Assembly: GCA_023230525.1 (NCBI GenBank)
Contig: JALNXE010000007.1
Coordinates: 11,526 to 75,525, forward strand
Reading direction: 5' to 3'
DNA from: Desulfobulbaceae bacterium
GTDB lineage: Bacteria > Desulfobacterota > Desulfobulbia > Desulfobulbales > SURF-16
Length of the DNA: 64,000 nucleotides
The notes under the pieces are model-generated. The model was not told the DNA's origin. It was given only the letters and a program-made list of their open reading frames with translations, and made no database searches. The translations under genes and the position numbers were made by a program. Positions 51,007-60,745 of this stretch are shown here, one piece after another (position 1 is the stretch's first letter; every line of letters starts with the position of its first letter).

Positions 51007-54000
51007 TCAACATGCTGGCGGCGAAATATCCACGACAACGATCCGCAACCGCTGCCGATCTTCTGAAGGGATGAGTGATTCGAGCGCGTATTTCAATTCA
51101 GTTGCACTTGCTGGGCGCTTAAGACCGTCCGGCAGCTTCGGCATCATCCTGCCCTTTGCCTCACCTGACCAGAGAACGAGATAAACGCCGAGTCCACCGG
51201 CCTTTGCGTCGCGGGTATACAGGCGATCAAGTTGGGAGCGCCATGCCGTCCAGAGAGTTTCATTGTAATGGTGCTTGACCTCTATGGGCAGCAGTCGATC
51301 CGGTCCCTGCAACACAACAATGTCACACTCCTTGTCTGCAATCATGTGGTGCTCAACCGTCACGATAAGTTCATGAGCCCGCACCCGGTTCTGCAGGTCC
51401 TCTGCCAACAAGCCGGAACAAATTTCTTCGCGTTTCGGCTTGTCAAGATTTCGCCCCGTCTCGTTCCAGTAAGCGCGAAATCTCTCTCTTTGCGTACGGG
51501 TCAATTCGAAAGAGAGCGCCTCAAGATGATCGACCGTGTAAATTAAGAGATCGCTTGGGGTGGCAGGAGCGCAATTTTTTATTGCTTCCGCAACTCTCTC
51601 AGGTGATGCGAATGTAAAACGGGTTTCACGCTGCTGTTTTTCATACTGAGCCCTGTGGTGTCTGATCTGGTCGCGGTAGCTTGCCAACCCGCTGTCATTC
51701 TCCAATCGTTCAAACTGGCTGCCAACGTCAGCAGAACCATCAGCGGCTAACAGCTTGATCTGCTTGATAATAAAATCAGAAGCATCCCATGAATTTTGAG
51801 TTCCACTCCAGCCACCCAGTGGACGTTCAACATTGGCAAATCTCTTTCCGAGCACAATGACGATTTCCGTTCGTTGAGCCGCTGTCAGACTGATCGGCCC
51901 ACCATGTTGGTAACGGTCACCTCCGATGATGAGCATGGCTTCCCAGAAAAGGGGGTTATCCGCGCCTGCCATAAAATCACGCCAAGGAGCCGCATACCTG
52001 TTCGGGTCAATCACGAAAAGGGCTGTTGCCCAGATAGCCCGTACCGCATCGGCCAATTCCCGTTGAGCAAGTTCAATCTTGCCGATTGCCAGGGCGGCGG
52101 CTTGATCATTGCGCAGGAGAACAGACACGAGTCGCCCGACAGTGTCATCATTCTCATTTATCCCAGCTTTGAGAACCCTTGCCGATAACCCCGTCAGGAA
52201 TTGCTGAGAATCCGGGTCTTTGCAGAGTTGATAAAACCTCGGCAGGCTGCCTTTATTTTTATTCATCACGGCCGCAAGCCATATCTCGCGCAGAATAGCT
52301 TCTGTAATGGCTGGTTGTTGGCGAACTTGTTGAAGAAGCCAGGCAAACAGGGAATCATCATAACCAGGCACTTCACCCGAGTGAGACGAGGCAGTGACAA
52401 CTGCCGCGATGCAATGCGGTAATGCTTCCTCTGGGATGGTCATGCCCTCCTTGTTGCGCAAGAAGATCGATACTCCCAGCAAGAAATGAGTGGGCGGGAC
52501 ACTGTTTGCAAGCCAGCTCTCGATGATGTCTCTTTTTTTCGGAATGCCTGGATTTTCCACATACCGGATAAATCCCTGAACAAGCGCATCGGCGATCTCC
52601 TCATTCGTTTTGGTGACGAGACGATCACGCGGGTCAGGAATGTCCTTAACGTCATAATATAGCCCTAAAAAAACAAAAGCCGCCCATGCAAGAACACGTT
52701 CTTCGCCCCCTTCCCGTATCAAGGTGAGGCGAGGAGTGAGGGAGGCAATATTCTCGGCTCGCTTTGCCAACTTTCTGCGGCGCTCCTTATCTCGTCGCTT
52801 CGGTTGATCTGTTTGCCATTTTTCAAGCTTGCAGCTTTGCCAATTGCCAAGCGCAGCCGCGAGATCAGGACGGCGCTCCACCAAAGCAAAACCTGTTTCC
52901 ATAAGAGTTGAGGAAGCCCCCTCCAGCGGAAACCAGGAAAGATACATGCGAAAAAGATCAGCCGCATGTTCAGGATTGCCTTCTTTTTCCGCTCGCGCCA
53001 GAAAAAATTCAGCCGGGGTGATCGGCCACACCGCCGCCGGCAGCATTTGCCAGAGGTCGTGAGCAACAAAACTCCAATATGATCTCTCTCCATTTGGCAC
53101 ACCAGTGGCGAGCAGTTCGAAAATCTCAGCAAAAAGCGAAGGCTCCTGCGCAAAGCGAGACTTGAGGGCTGCCAGAGTCTCGGAGTGGTCATCCCGTCTG
53201 TCGTTTTGCATGAATCGCAGCCAATTCGAGAGTTGTACGGCCGTGATCGGTGCAGGGGCACTAAGACGCCGCCCAAACCATCTGTCATAGAGAGAACGGA
53301 ATTCATAACGGGTCTCACTTTCCGGGCGCAACACCCGGGGTGCCCCATCGAGAATCACGTCCAAATCCGCGTCGGACGGCAGATCAAGCAGTGGATAAAA
53401 ATGTCCGAAAACATGGTCACTGCTATCGCGGGCTGCAGCCTGTTCCATGATTGACAATAGCCGCAAGGCCAGATTACCGGATTTTGGCATCAAGCGGAGG
53501 AGGTCAACCCGCAATTCAGGGGCAGCGGGATCATCGGTTGCCTGGCAAAGATCCTCATCGAGCGTTTCCATTTCGTCCAAGTCGTTCGTGACCGCTTGGG
53601 CGAAGGCCTTTAATGCTGCTGATCTAAGCCATGTATTGTCACTTTTCTCTAAAACTATCTTTCGGATAACAGCATTAAGTCCCATTTGCTCTGTGCTGTT
53701 GGCGATCGATTCGAGAACGGCGATTTTCAAATGAGCGCGGGCTTCCGGGTCTTGGAGGATTTCTTCAATTATTCGAACCGTGTTTTGGTTGGCCAGGTTA
53801 TGGAAAGAGCCGCTATCTTCCTCGTTTGCGAGAAACCACGGATCGCGAAGCCGCCGCAGAGCTTGCCAAATGGCACATTGTGCTTTTGGCGGCAGGACAC
53901 TTGCGTCACCATACATTGCGACGCCATAAGGGTCCCGTTCGACATAATCCTCAGCGAGATGGCCAAGCCTGCACATCAACCAGGCGAAAAGACCGCGGAG

Positions 54001-55002
54001 AGAGGATACCGGTTTCCCGTCTATCCCGCATATCAGTGCCATCACTCTGTCAATCGGAAGACCTTCCGCAATGCGCTCGGACAGGTCCTCGGCAGCCAAA
54101 AACTCCGCTATGGTGCGGTGGACAGGTTCATATCGATCTACTGCAGGGGATGTGAATAGCCGTCGTTTCAAAACAGTTTCAAGACTGCTTCGGTCGGGAT
54201 GCGGTACGGTTGAAAATTTAACATAGCCATCACCATCAGCTGAATCTGACCCTGCAATGCCGACCGAGTTGGAAAGAAGCAGGAGTGAGGCCGCCGCACA
54301 GGCCGCTTTCCGCAAATCACGGAGATCAGGGCTGGCCATGCCGCGTTGAACATGCTTTTCATTTGTTTCCTTGAGAAGCTCAGCGATCCCAATCTCGTAG
54401 GCCTCGAATTTATTACGAGGCTTCCTGCCTGTTCCCCAAGCCCGCGCGAAGAGTTCCAAGGTTTGCGGGTTGCCAAGCAGTTTCCCAAGTCCGGCGGATT
54501 CAGTTTCATTCAGGAAGACAACGGGGTCTGGAACTATCTCTTGCACAGCATGTAAAATTTCTTCACGTGAAAGGGGGCAAAGTTCAAGAACTACTACACG
54601 CCCTGACGCACTGGCGACCCTGAAAACTTCTTGGTCTGCCGATCCAAACCAATCCGCCGCTCTGCAGGACAACCTAAATTTTGGCTTATTCAAGGTGCAT
54701 AATGCCTTGGCTAGTTCGGCGCTGGCATCTTGCCCTCTTGTCAGAGTTCTATATTCATCGAGAGCGTCAAGAAAAAGCGCCTTACCATCGGTAACCTGAG
54801 GGGCGATTAAAAAATTCCGGACCTTCGTATACGTATAAGTTTTGGCTGCCTCCTCAAAGAGGGTGGTCTTTCCCATTCCGGGATCGCCAAGGAGAATTAT
54901 CGCGTCCTCGGCCTCAAATTCAGCAAACGTCCCGTGTAGTTCTTTTCCCTTGCCCGTTCCGTCATCTCTTACACGCAGGCGGCGCGACATTATTTCGATC
55001 AT
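51007..55002 (-). CDS. NACHT/STAND-like NTPase with C-terminal PD-(D/E)XK nuclease
   Basis: A 1331-residue protein. N-terminal NTPase: Walker A LLGDPGMGKTT (~39-47), Walker B ALFLDALDEYR (~75-84) with the NACHT-type D-x-x-D-E, and FRLSCRAADWF as a sensor strand. The ~900 central residues look helical and repeat-like (ARM/HEAT style). The C-terminus holds CDIVV...LLPIEVKHHY (Asp1227, Glu1241, Lys1243), a PD-(D/E)XK motif, followed by a QLDRLYTRD helix. This is the plan of a defence NTPase that activates a nuclease on sensing a phage signal. ATG 55002 is chosen because it lies past the stop of the upstream ATPase gene; ATG 54990 and 55095 are alternatives. I do not recognise a named defence family. 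Confidence 0.82.
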   Translation of the reverse strand: MIEIMSRRLRVRDDGTGKGKELHGTFAEFEAEDAIILLGDPGMGKTTLFEEAAKTYTYTKVRNFLIAPQVTDGKALFLDALDEYRTLTRGQDASAELAKALCTLNKPKFRLSCRAADWFGSADQEVFRVASASGRVVVLELCPLSREEILHAVQEIVPDPVVFLNETESAGLGKLLGNPQTLELFARAWGTGRKPRNKFEAYEIGIAELLKETNEKHVQRGMASPDLRDLRKAACAAASLLLLSNSVGIAGSDSADGDGYVKFSTVPHPDRSSLETVLKRRLFTSPAVDRYEPVHRTIAEFLAAEDLSERIAEGLPIDRVMALICGIDGKPVSSLRGLFAWLMCRLGHLAEDYVERDPYGVAMYGDASVLPPKAQCAIWQALRRLRDPWFLANEEDSGSFHNLANQNTVRIIEEILQDPEARAHLKIAVLESIANSTEQMGLNAVIRKIVLEKSDNTWLRSAALKAFAQAVTNDLDEMETLDEDLCQATDDPAAPELRVDLLRLMPKSGNLALRLLSIMEQAAARDSSDHVFGHFYPLLDLPSDADLDVILDGAPRVLRPESETRYEFRSLYDRWFGRRLSAPAPITAVQLSNWLRFMQNDRRDDHSETLAALKSRFAQEPSLFAEIFELLATGVPNGERSYWSFVAHDLWQMLPAAVWPITPAEFFLARAEKEGNPEHAADLFRMYLSWFPLEGASSTLMETGFALVERRPDLAAALGNWQSCKLEKWQTDQPKRRDKERRRKLAKRAENIASLTPRLTLIREGGEERVLAWAAFVFLGLYYDVKDIPDPRDRLVTKTNEEIADALVQGFIRYVENPGIPKKRDIIESWLANSVPPTHFLLGVSIFLRNKEGMTIPEEALPHCIAAVVTASSHSGEVPGYDDSLFAWLLQQVRQQPAITEAILREIWLAAVMNKNKGSLPRFYQLCKDPDSQQFLTGLSARVLKAGINENDDTVGRLVSVLLRNDQAAALAIGKIELAQRELADAVRAIWATALFVIDPNRYAAPWRDFMAGADNPLFWEAMLIIGGDRYQHGGPISLTAAQRTEIVIVLGKRFANVERPLGGWSGTQNSWDASDFIIKQIKLLAADGSADVGSQFERLENDSGLASYRDQIRHHRAQYEKQQRETRFTFASPERVAEAIKNCAPATPSDLLIYTVDHLEALSFELTRTQRERFRAYWNETGRNLDKPKREEICSGLLAEDLQNRVRAHELIVTVEHHMIADKECDIVVLQGPDRLLPIEVKHHYNETLWTAWRSQLDRLYTRDAKAGGLGVYLVLWSGEAKGRMMPKLPDGLKRPASATELKYALESLIPSEDRQRLRIVVVDISPPAC

Positions 55003-55061
55003 CCTGATTTGCACCTCTTTGTCGAAGACTCTCCATGGATACGACCAATAGAGCCAGCCTG

Positions 55062-56228
55062 CTAAGCGGAAAGAAGCTCCCCGCACCCCTGCCATCCGAC
55101 CACCTTCACCCCCTGGTGATCAAAGGTGTCAGCGCCGCCGTAGACCAGGGTGGGGTTGAGGGCGGCGCGGCCCGCCAGGGCCAGCCATTTCTGCAGCCCG
55201 GTAAAAAAATCACGGTTTACCGTTTTGCCGGACTTGATCTCGATGGGCATCAATCTGTTGCCGTATTCGACCACCACATCCACCTCGTTGCCGTTGCTGT
55301 CACGCCAGAAATAGAGGTTGCGGGGCTCGCCCCTGTTGAGTTGCGTCTTGACCAGTTCCGCGGTGACGAAGGTTTCGAATATATTACCCCGCAAAGGATG
55401 CATGGCCAGCTGATCCGGGGTTCTGATCCCCAGCAGCCAGCATGCCAGACCGGTGTCATAGAAATAGAGCTTGGGCATTTTTACGAGACGCTTGTTGAAA
55501 CTGGCGTGGTGCGGACGGAGCAGAAACACGAGATAACTGGCCTCGAGCACCGATATCCAGGCCCTGGCCGTGTTGTGAGTAATGCCGCATTCCGTGGCAA
55601 GCGAGGAGAGGTTGAGAAGCTGGGCGGTCCTGCCGGCGCAGAGACGCACGAAGCGCTGGAATGATTCAAGATCCTGCACCTTGAGCAGTTGCCGGACGTC
55701 CCGTTCGACATACGCCGTAACGTAGGCGCCAAACCACGCGGCGGGCGCAATATCCCGGTCATAAAGCGGAGGATAGCAACCGGCGAGCAGCATGGTGTCA
55801 GCATCCGCCGGGAGTTTGCCGGCCCGGATCAATTCGGCAACGGAAAACGGCGGCAGTTCCATGAAAGCGGCGCGGCCCGCCAGGGACTGGGTTATCCCGG
55901 ACATCAGCCCGAACTGCTGGGAGCCGGTGAGGATATAAAGCCCCATCCGGCCGTCTGCATCGACAATGGTCTGCAGGTAAGAGAGAATATCCGGACAGCG
56001 TTGCACCTCATCGAGTACCCCGCCATCGGGGAACCGGTCCAGAAACGAACGGGGATCATCCTGGGCAAGACGGCGGATGTCCGGCTCTTCCAGCGAGGCA
56101 TAAGGGCGGTTGAGAAAGACAGCTTTGGCAAGCGTCGTCTTGCCCGATTGCCGCGCGCCGGTCAAGGTGATGACCGGGAAGCCGCGCAAGAGGGTACGGA
56201 TGGTCTGTTCGCTATCTCGTGGAATCAT
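55062..56228 (-). CDS. AAA_14/DUF4143 ATP-binding protein
   Basis: A 388-residue protein. The N-terminal AAA domain has ITLTGARQSGKTTLAK (Walker A), GGVLDEVQRCPDIL (Walker B) and LTGSQQFGLM (sensor 1). The C-terminal DUF4143 domain contains NGNEVDVVVEYG and MPIEIKSGKT, a PD-(D/E)XK-like core. The family is widespread and of unclear role. It lies 59 nt upstream of the large NTPase-nuclease on the same strand, so co-transcription is likely. Confidence 0.92.
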   Translation of the reverse strand: MIPRDSEQTIRTLLRGFPVITLTGARQSGKTTLAKAVFLNRPYASLEEPDIRRLAQDDPRSFLDRFPDGGVLDEVQRCPDILSYLQTIVDADGRMGLYILTGSQQFGLMSGITQSLAGRAAFMELPPFSVAELIRAGKLPADADTMLLAGCYPPLYDRDIAPAAWFGAYVTAYVERDVRQLLKVQDLESFQRFVRLCAGRTAQLLNLSSLATECGITHNTARAWISVLEASYLVFLLRPHHASFNKRLVKMPKLYFYDTGLACWLLGIRTPDQLAMHPLRGNIFETFVTAELVKTQLNRGEPRNLYFWRDSNGNEVDVVVEYGNRLMPIEIKSGKTVNRDFFTGLQKWLALAGRAALNPTLVYGGADTFDHQGVKVVGWQGCGELLSA

Positions 56229-56400
56229 ATACAAAAAATACCACATCCATGCAAATTGTCAAAGTCTTTTACAATTTACATAATCAATCGCTGCAATTTT
56301 CTGATTTTCTCAGGAGTTGGGTCTCCCGGTAGGTTTTGCCAGAGGCCGAATATATGCGGGAACCTACAGGAGGCCTCGGGTTTTATGGCATAATGGGAAT

Positions 56401-58218
56401 TCACATCACCACCCGGGTAATGACGCCATGCAGGTAATCCGGCGGCAGCTTGTAGAATTGCACATAGCTCGGCGTGATCCGTTTGATGAGCGAGAACAGC
56501 TGCCAGATGACGTTGGTGGTGCTGATATCCTCCAGCCCGTAAAAGATGGCGCGGTATTGTATGCCGGAGTCACGGAGTATCTTGCTCATGTCTACCACTT
56601 CCATGTAACCTGCGAGAATTTCGAACTGCCGCAGGCCCTCGGCATAGCATTCCCGGAAGTGGCCGGACACGCCGAATGGTTCCTCCGTCTGCGTGATGGA
56701 GATAATGATATTGTCCTGGTAAATAATGTGATTGGTGAACATGGTGGTGCTCAGATACGGCGGCACCTTACGCATGTCGCGGGCAAAGAACAGGGCGCTG
56801 CCCTGGATGGGAATGATCTTTTTATAGTGCTGGTAGTATTTTTCCAGAAACACCTCCAGGTGCATGGGATTCATCGCCCGGTAGAGCCGTTTCTGCCCGG
56901 AGGTATAAATGAGGATAAGGGCGAGCGGAATGGCGGCGATGACCAGGGACCAGTAACCGCCATGGGGCAGCTTGTAGAAATTGGACAGCAGAAAGGCGAG
57001 ATCCACGAAGGTGATCAGCAGCGAGAGGGCCGCCCTGCCCGCCTGGTGACGGAGGGCGAATATCCAGGTCATCATGAGGCCGGTGAGGGTCATGGTGCCG
57101 GTTACCGCCAGGCCGTATGCCGCGGCAAGTCTATGTGATTCCCGGAAAATGAGCATGACGGCCAGGACGGAAACGAGCAGAAACCAGTTGGCCGCGCCGA
57201 TGTAAATCTGGGTGCGCAGATCGGTGGAGGTGTAGTCGATCTTGAACAGCGGCATGATCCGGGTGACCATGCCCTGGTAGACAATGGAGAACATGCCGCT
57301 GATCATGGCCTGGGAGGCGATGATCGTGGCGGCGATGCTCAGGATGAGAAAAGGCACGTAGAGGAAACCCGCTTCATGGAGGATCATCTCGAAAAGCACA
57401 TTGCGGGCGCCGGGGTTCTGGATGAGAAAGGCGCCCTGCCCCAGGTAATTGAGCAGCAGGGCGGCGAACACCAAATACCAGGCCCGGAGGATGGAATCCC
57501 GGCCCAGGTGGCCCATGTCGGCATACAAGGCCTCCCCGCCGGTGGCGCAGAGGATGACCTCGGAAAGGATGAAAAAACCGGCAAGACCGTGATGGGCGAG
57601 AAAGGAGATGCCCGGCCACGGCGAGAGCGCCGCCATGACTTCCGGCACCCGGATAATAGCCATGATCCCCGAAATCGACAGGGAGAAAAACCAGAGCAGC
57701 ATCACCGGGCCGAACACGCCGGAAATCCTTTCCGTGCCTTTTTTCTGCACGACAAAAAGGCCGATGGCGATGAGCGCGGCAATGGCGATGAGCGTGCCCT
57801 GGGTGATATTTTCACAGCCCGGAATGAGCAGGAGGCCCTCCACCGCCGAGAGGATACTGATGGCTGGGGTGATGACTCCGTCGCCGGTCAGGAGCGAAAT
57901 GCCGACAAAGGAAAGAAAGGTGACCAGACGGACCTTCTGGCCCGACTTGAGAAGGGGCGTCAATATCTCCCGGAGGACAATGGTGCCGCCCTCGCCTTTC
58001 TTGCTCAGGGTCATGGCGAGAAAGGCATATTCAACCATGACGAGAATAGTCAGCGTCCAGACGATAAGGGAAAGCACGCCGGCAACATTGGCGGGCGTCC
58101 GTTCCAAAAGCAGAAAGATAACCGTGAAGGTATAAATGGGACTGGTGCCGATGTCGCCGAAAACCAGGCCGAGGGATTTAATGGCGGCCCGCACCGGTGA
58201 TTCCTTGCCACTGCTCAT
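56401..58218 (-). CDS. kup: Kup-type potassium uptake protein
   Basis: A 605-residue KUP/HAK/KT symporter. The N-terminus carries LGLVFGDIGTSPIYTF, followed by about 12 membrane helices, including GVVTPA-type GDGVITPAISILSAVEG and GGEALYADMGHLG, and a cytosolic C-terminal domain (~460-605). It imports K+ with H+. ATG 58218 follows GAAGGAG by 7 nt; an upstream in-frame ATG at 58263 lacks this. Confidence 0.96.
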   Translation of the reverse strand: MSSGKESPVRAAIKSLGLVFGDIGTSPIYTFTVIFLLLERTPANVAGVLSLIVWTLTILVMVEYAFLAMTLSKKGEGGTIVLREILTPLLKSGQKVRLVTFLSFVGISLLTGDGVITPAISILSAVEGLLLIPGCENITQGTLIAIAALIAIGLFVVQKKGTERISGVFGPVMLLWFFSLSISGIMAIIRVPEVMAALSPWPGISFLAHHGLAGFFILSEVILCATGGEALYADMGHLGRDSILRAWYLVFAALLLNYLGQGAFLIQNPGARNVLFEMILHEAGFLYVPFLILSIAATIIASQAMISGMFSIVYQGMVTRIMPLFKIDYTSTDLRTQIYIGAANWFLLVSVLAVMLIFRESHRLAAAYGLAVTGTMTLTGLMMTWIFALRHQAGRAALSLLITFVDLAFLLSNFYKLPHGGYWSLVIAAIPLALILIYTSGQKRLYRAMNPMHLEVFLEKYYQHYKKIIPIQGSALFFARDMRKVPPYLSTTMFTNHIIYQDNIIISITQTEEPFGVSGHFRECYAEGLRQFEILAGYMEVVDMSKILRDSGIQYRAIFYGLEDISTTNVIWQLFSLIKRITPSYVQFYKLPPDYLHGVITRVVM

Positions 58219-58696
58219 TGCGCTGCTCCTTCGATGAGCATGGCAAAAAAAGACCGCGGGCAAAGCGGTTCTTCATTTCTGGCCATTGCCCTTCCATTTG
58301 CCTGCGAGGTTAGCTGATGGGCTCGGGCCTGGAAGTGCCCTATCCAAACAATGGAATACGCCCCGGATAACCTGGGTCCCCCGCATCTGTTTTTTGAACA
58401 GATCTCGGCTACAATTTTTCTTTTTTATATTCACGTGAGCCCGTTCTGTCAACAACTTCTTCGCAGCCACCCGCCATGCCTTATACCAGGCAGCTGCCAC
58501 CGGGCTTAGCCCGGCCTGGAAACCACCCCGCACTCAACCCTATTGCATCGATTTACTTGTCTTGCCCGGCAAATACGGTTACATTTAATTTTTTCCTCAG
58601 CGTCTGCATTGATGATGGCATACTGCCTGGCTGGCCCGCTTCTTGCTGAATTTCTACATATTATTAAAGATATCACCTGGAAACAAGGCCGACATT
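58219..58696. other. Intergenic region between divergent kup and bax-like genes
   Basis: About 480 nt with no supportable gene. It should hold both promoters. The AT-rich blocks near 58420-58435 and 58650-58675 are the likeliest promoter regions. Confidence 0.35.
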
Positions 58697-59656
58697 ATGA
58701 AAAAAATGCTGCTTGCCGCTTCAGCTCTCGGAGGACTGATTCTTGTCAGCCTGGTGCTCTATCTTTTCCTGCGTCAACCCGGGATCACCCACCGGCCGTG
58801 GGAAGCCCCGGAAGAGGAGCCTGAAAAGCTGACCCTGGAATCAGCCGGCCAGATATGGGACTATTACGAGTCAATCGGCTATACCGGCTGCGGCATGGCA
58901 AACGCCAACCTGGAAGTGCCCAGGATTTACCTGGACGCCATCGGCAACAGCTGGGCGGACGATCAGCCCGTTGCCAGCAAAAAGAGCCTTTTCTACCGCA
59001 CCATGCTGCCCCTGGTGCTCCGCGTCAATGAGCAGATCAGCGCGGAAAGAAAATACCTGCAGGTCCTGGAGGAGCAGCACCTGGAGGGCCAGGAGCCCGC
59101 CGAGGAGGATCTTGCCTGGCTGGAGAACCTTGCCAAGCGGTACAAGATCGTGCAGGAGGCTGAACCGGTGGATTTAACCGATGATTTCTTTGCAGAAATC
59201 TTCCTGCGGGTGGACACCATTCCCGTCTCCATAGCCTTGGGCCAGATGGCCTATGAAAGCGGCTATGCCACCTCACGCTTTACCACGGAAGGCAATGCCC
59301 TCTTCGGGCAGTGGTGCTGGGGTGGAGAGGGCATGATGCCGGAAACCCGGCGAGAGGACAGAGGGGATTACCGCATTGCCGACTTCCCGACCCTGATTGA
59401 TTCCATCAAGGCCTATGCCATGAACATCAACACCCATGTGGCATACGGGGATTTCCGTCTGGCCAGGGCGGAGCAGCGCCGGGAGCAGAAGGACGATCTG
59501 GATGTCTACAGTCTGCTCAATACCCTGGAGTCTTACTCGGAAAAGCGGCTGGAATATGTGGAAACGCTGCAGGGGATCATCGGCCATAACAAGCTGACCA
59601 TGTTCGACAGGGCAAAATTATCGGCCGGCCGACCCGTCGTGCTGGTGCAAGACTGA
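58697..59656 (+). CDS. Bax-like glucosaminidase-fold protein
   Basis: A 319-residue protein with an N-terminal membrane anchor or signal (MKKMLLAASALGGLILVSLV). The C-terminal half (~165-300) resembles Bax/FlgJ-type N-acetylglucosaminidases: IPVSIALGQMAYESGYATSR with the likely catalytic Glu, GNALFGQWCW and FPTLIDSIKAYAMNINTH. It is probably a periplasmic peptidoglycan-cleaving enzyme. ATG 58697 gives the anchor at the N-terminus; the frame is open upstream. Confidence 0.88.
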   Translation: MKKMLLAASALGGLILVSLVLYLFLRQPGITHRPWEAPEEEPEKLTLESAGQIWDYYESIGYTGCGMANANLEVPRIYLDAIGNSWADDQPVASKKSLFYRTMLPLVLRVNEQISAERKYLQVLEEQHLEGQEPAEEDLAWLENLAKRYKIVQEAEPVDLTDDFFAEIFLRVDTIPVSIALGQMAYESGYATSRFTTEGNALFGQWCWGGEGMMPETRREDRGDYRIADFPTLIDSIKAYAMNINTHVAYGDFRLARAEQRREQKDDLDVYSLLNTLESYSEKRLEYVETLQGIIGHNKLTMFDRAKLSAGRPVVLVQD

Positions 59657-59676
59657 AGAATCCGCAGAGGAGCGAT

Positions 59677-59994
59677 ATGAAAAATTTCCTGGCAATACCG
59701 GGCTGTCATGATGATTCGGGCAGCTGCGGCAACACGAACTTGACATTGCATAATCAGCAAGATATGTTGAAAAACATGAACATGCAAACCTGCCCATATT
59801 GCAAGGAGAAAATTTACAGCAACGCCTTGGTGTGCCGTTACTGCAAACGTGACCTGCCTGATATGACCATGGCGCAGACGGGATCGAACCATTGGCTACC
59901 TGCCCTGCTGGCTTCAGCGCTCATCGTCACCGGCGCAGCTTTTTTTGCCTACGAGTTCTTCAAGGAAAGACAGAACTGGGTAGACAGAGAATAA
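59677..59994 (+). CDS. Zinc-ribbon membrane protein
   Basis: A 105-residue product. A double CxxC ribbon, CPYCKEKIYSNALVCRYCKR, precedes a single C-terminal helix (LPALLASALIVTGAAFFAY) and a short tail. It starts after GAGGAG 20 nt past the bax-like stop, so the two are probably an operon. An internal ATG (MLKNMNMQ) could give a shorter form. Function unknown. Confidence 0.7.
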   Translation: MKNFLAIPGCHDDSGSCGNTNLTLHNQQDMLKNMNMQTCPYCKEKIYSNALVCRYCKRDLPDMTMAQTGSNHWLPALLASALIVTGAAFFAYEFFKERQNWVDRE

Positions 59995-60064
59995 CGATTC
60001 CCGGCTTTCCGCTCAACCGGGCTGAAATCGAGCGGTTGCCCTCTCTGCTTGCCAGCTGCTTTTA

Positions 60065-60715
60065 TCATTTCTCCCCGACCAGAAGACAAAATCCGGCCTG
60101 TTCATCCAGACCAGGCCGGGAATGTTCCATGCCGCGCAGTTCCTCCGGTTCCTGAAAAAGGGACGAACGGCTTTCCACCACGGCAAATCCCGCCTCCTGC
60201 AGCCAGGATTGCACCTGCCTGGCCGGATAAAAGGAGGCATGCCGGTAAAAAGGATGATTCTTCTCCTTTTTGGCCTGCAAGGCCCTGCCCCATGCCCCGC
60301 CGGCCGGCACCATGCCCAGCACCAGATGACCGCCCGGCCGCAGGATGCGGCGACATTCGCCCAGCGCCTTTACAGGCTCGGCCAGGAAACAGAGGGTGAA
60401 CAGGATAAAGACACTCCCGGCACGTTCTCCGGCAAAGGGCAACTGCTCACCGATGGCCTGGACCACCTTGATGTTTCTTGCCTGGGCAAGCTTCAGCGGC
60501 GCCAGGGCCGGATCAACGCCGATGGCAACCTGCAGGGCGCCGGCAAAGCGGCCCGGCCCCACTCCCACCTCGATCCTCGGGTCGGCCAGCGGGGTCTGCA
60601 GTTCCCTTAGTGCTGCCAGTTCAATGGCAAACAGCAGGCTGCCGTCAAACCACTGGTCATAATCCCGGGCCTTGTCATGAAAGACAGCTGAGCGCTCGCG
60701 CCAGGATGATTGCAT
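60065..60715 (-). CDS. SAM-dependent methyltransferase (class I)
   Basis: A 216-residue Rossmann methyltransferase. Motif I is IEVGVGPGRFAGAL, acidic strand IGVDPALAPL, motif II-like IGEQLPFAGERAGSVFILFT and GECRRILRPGGHLVLGMVP. It resembles the UbiE/Methyltransf_11 group; substrate unknown. ATG 60715 follows an AAGGAAGGGG site. It lies 30 nt beyond the stop of the M48 protease gene on the same strand. Confidence 0.9.
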   Translation of the reverse strand: MQSSWRERSAVFHDKARDYDQWFDGSLLFAIELAALRELQTPLADPRIEVGVGPGRFAGALQVAIGVDPALAPLKLAQARNIKVVQAIGEQLPFAGERAGSVFILFTLCFLAEPVKALGECRRILRPGGHLVLGMVPAGGAWGRALQAKKEKNHPFYRHASFYPARQVQSWLQEAGFAVVESRSSLFQEPEELRGMEHSRPGLDEQAGFCLLVGEK

Positions 60716-60745
60716 TGCTTCCCCCTTCCTTTTCACCCGTTGGCG

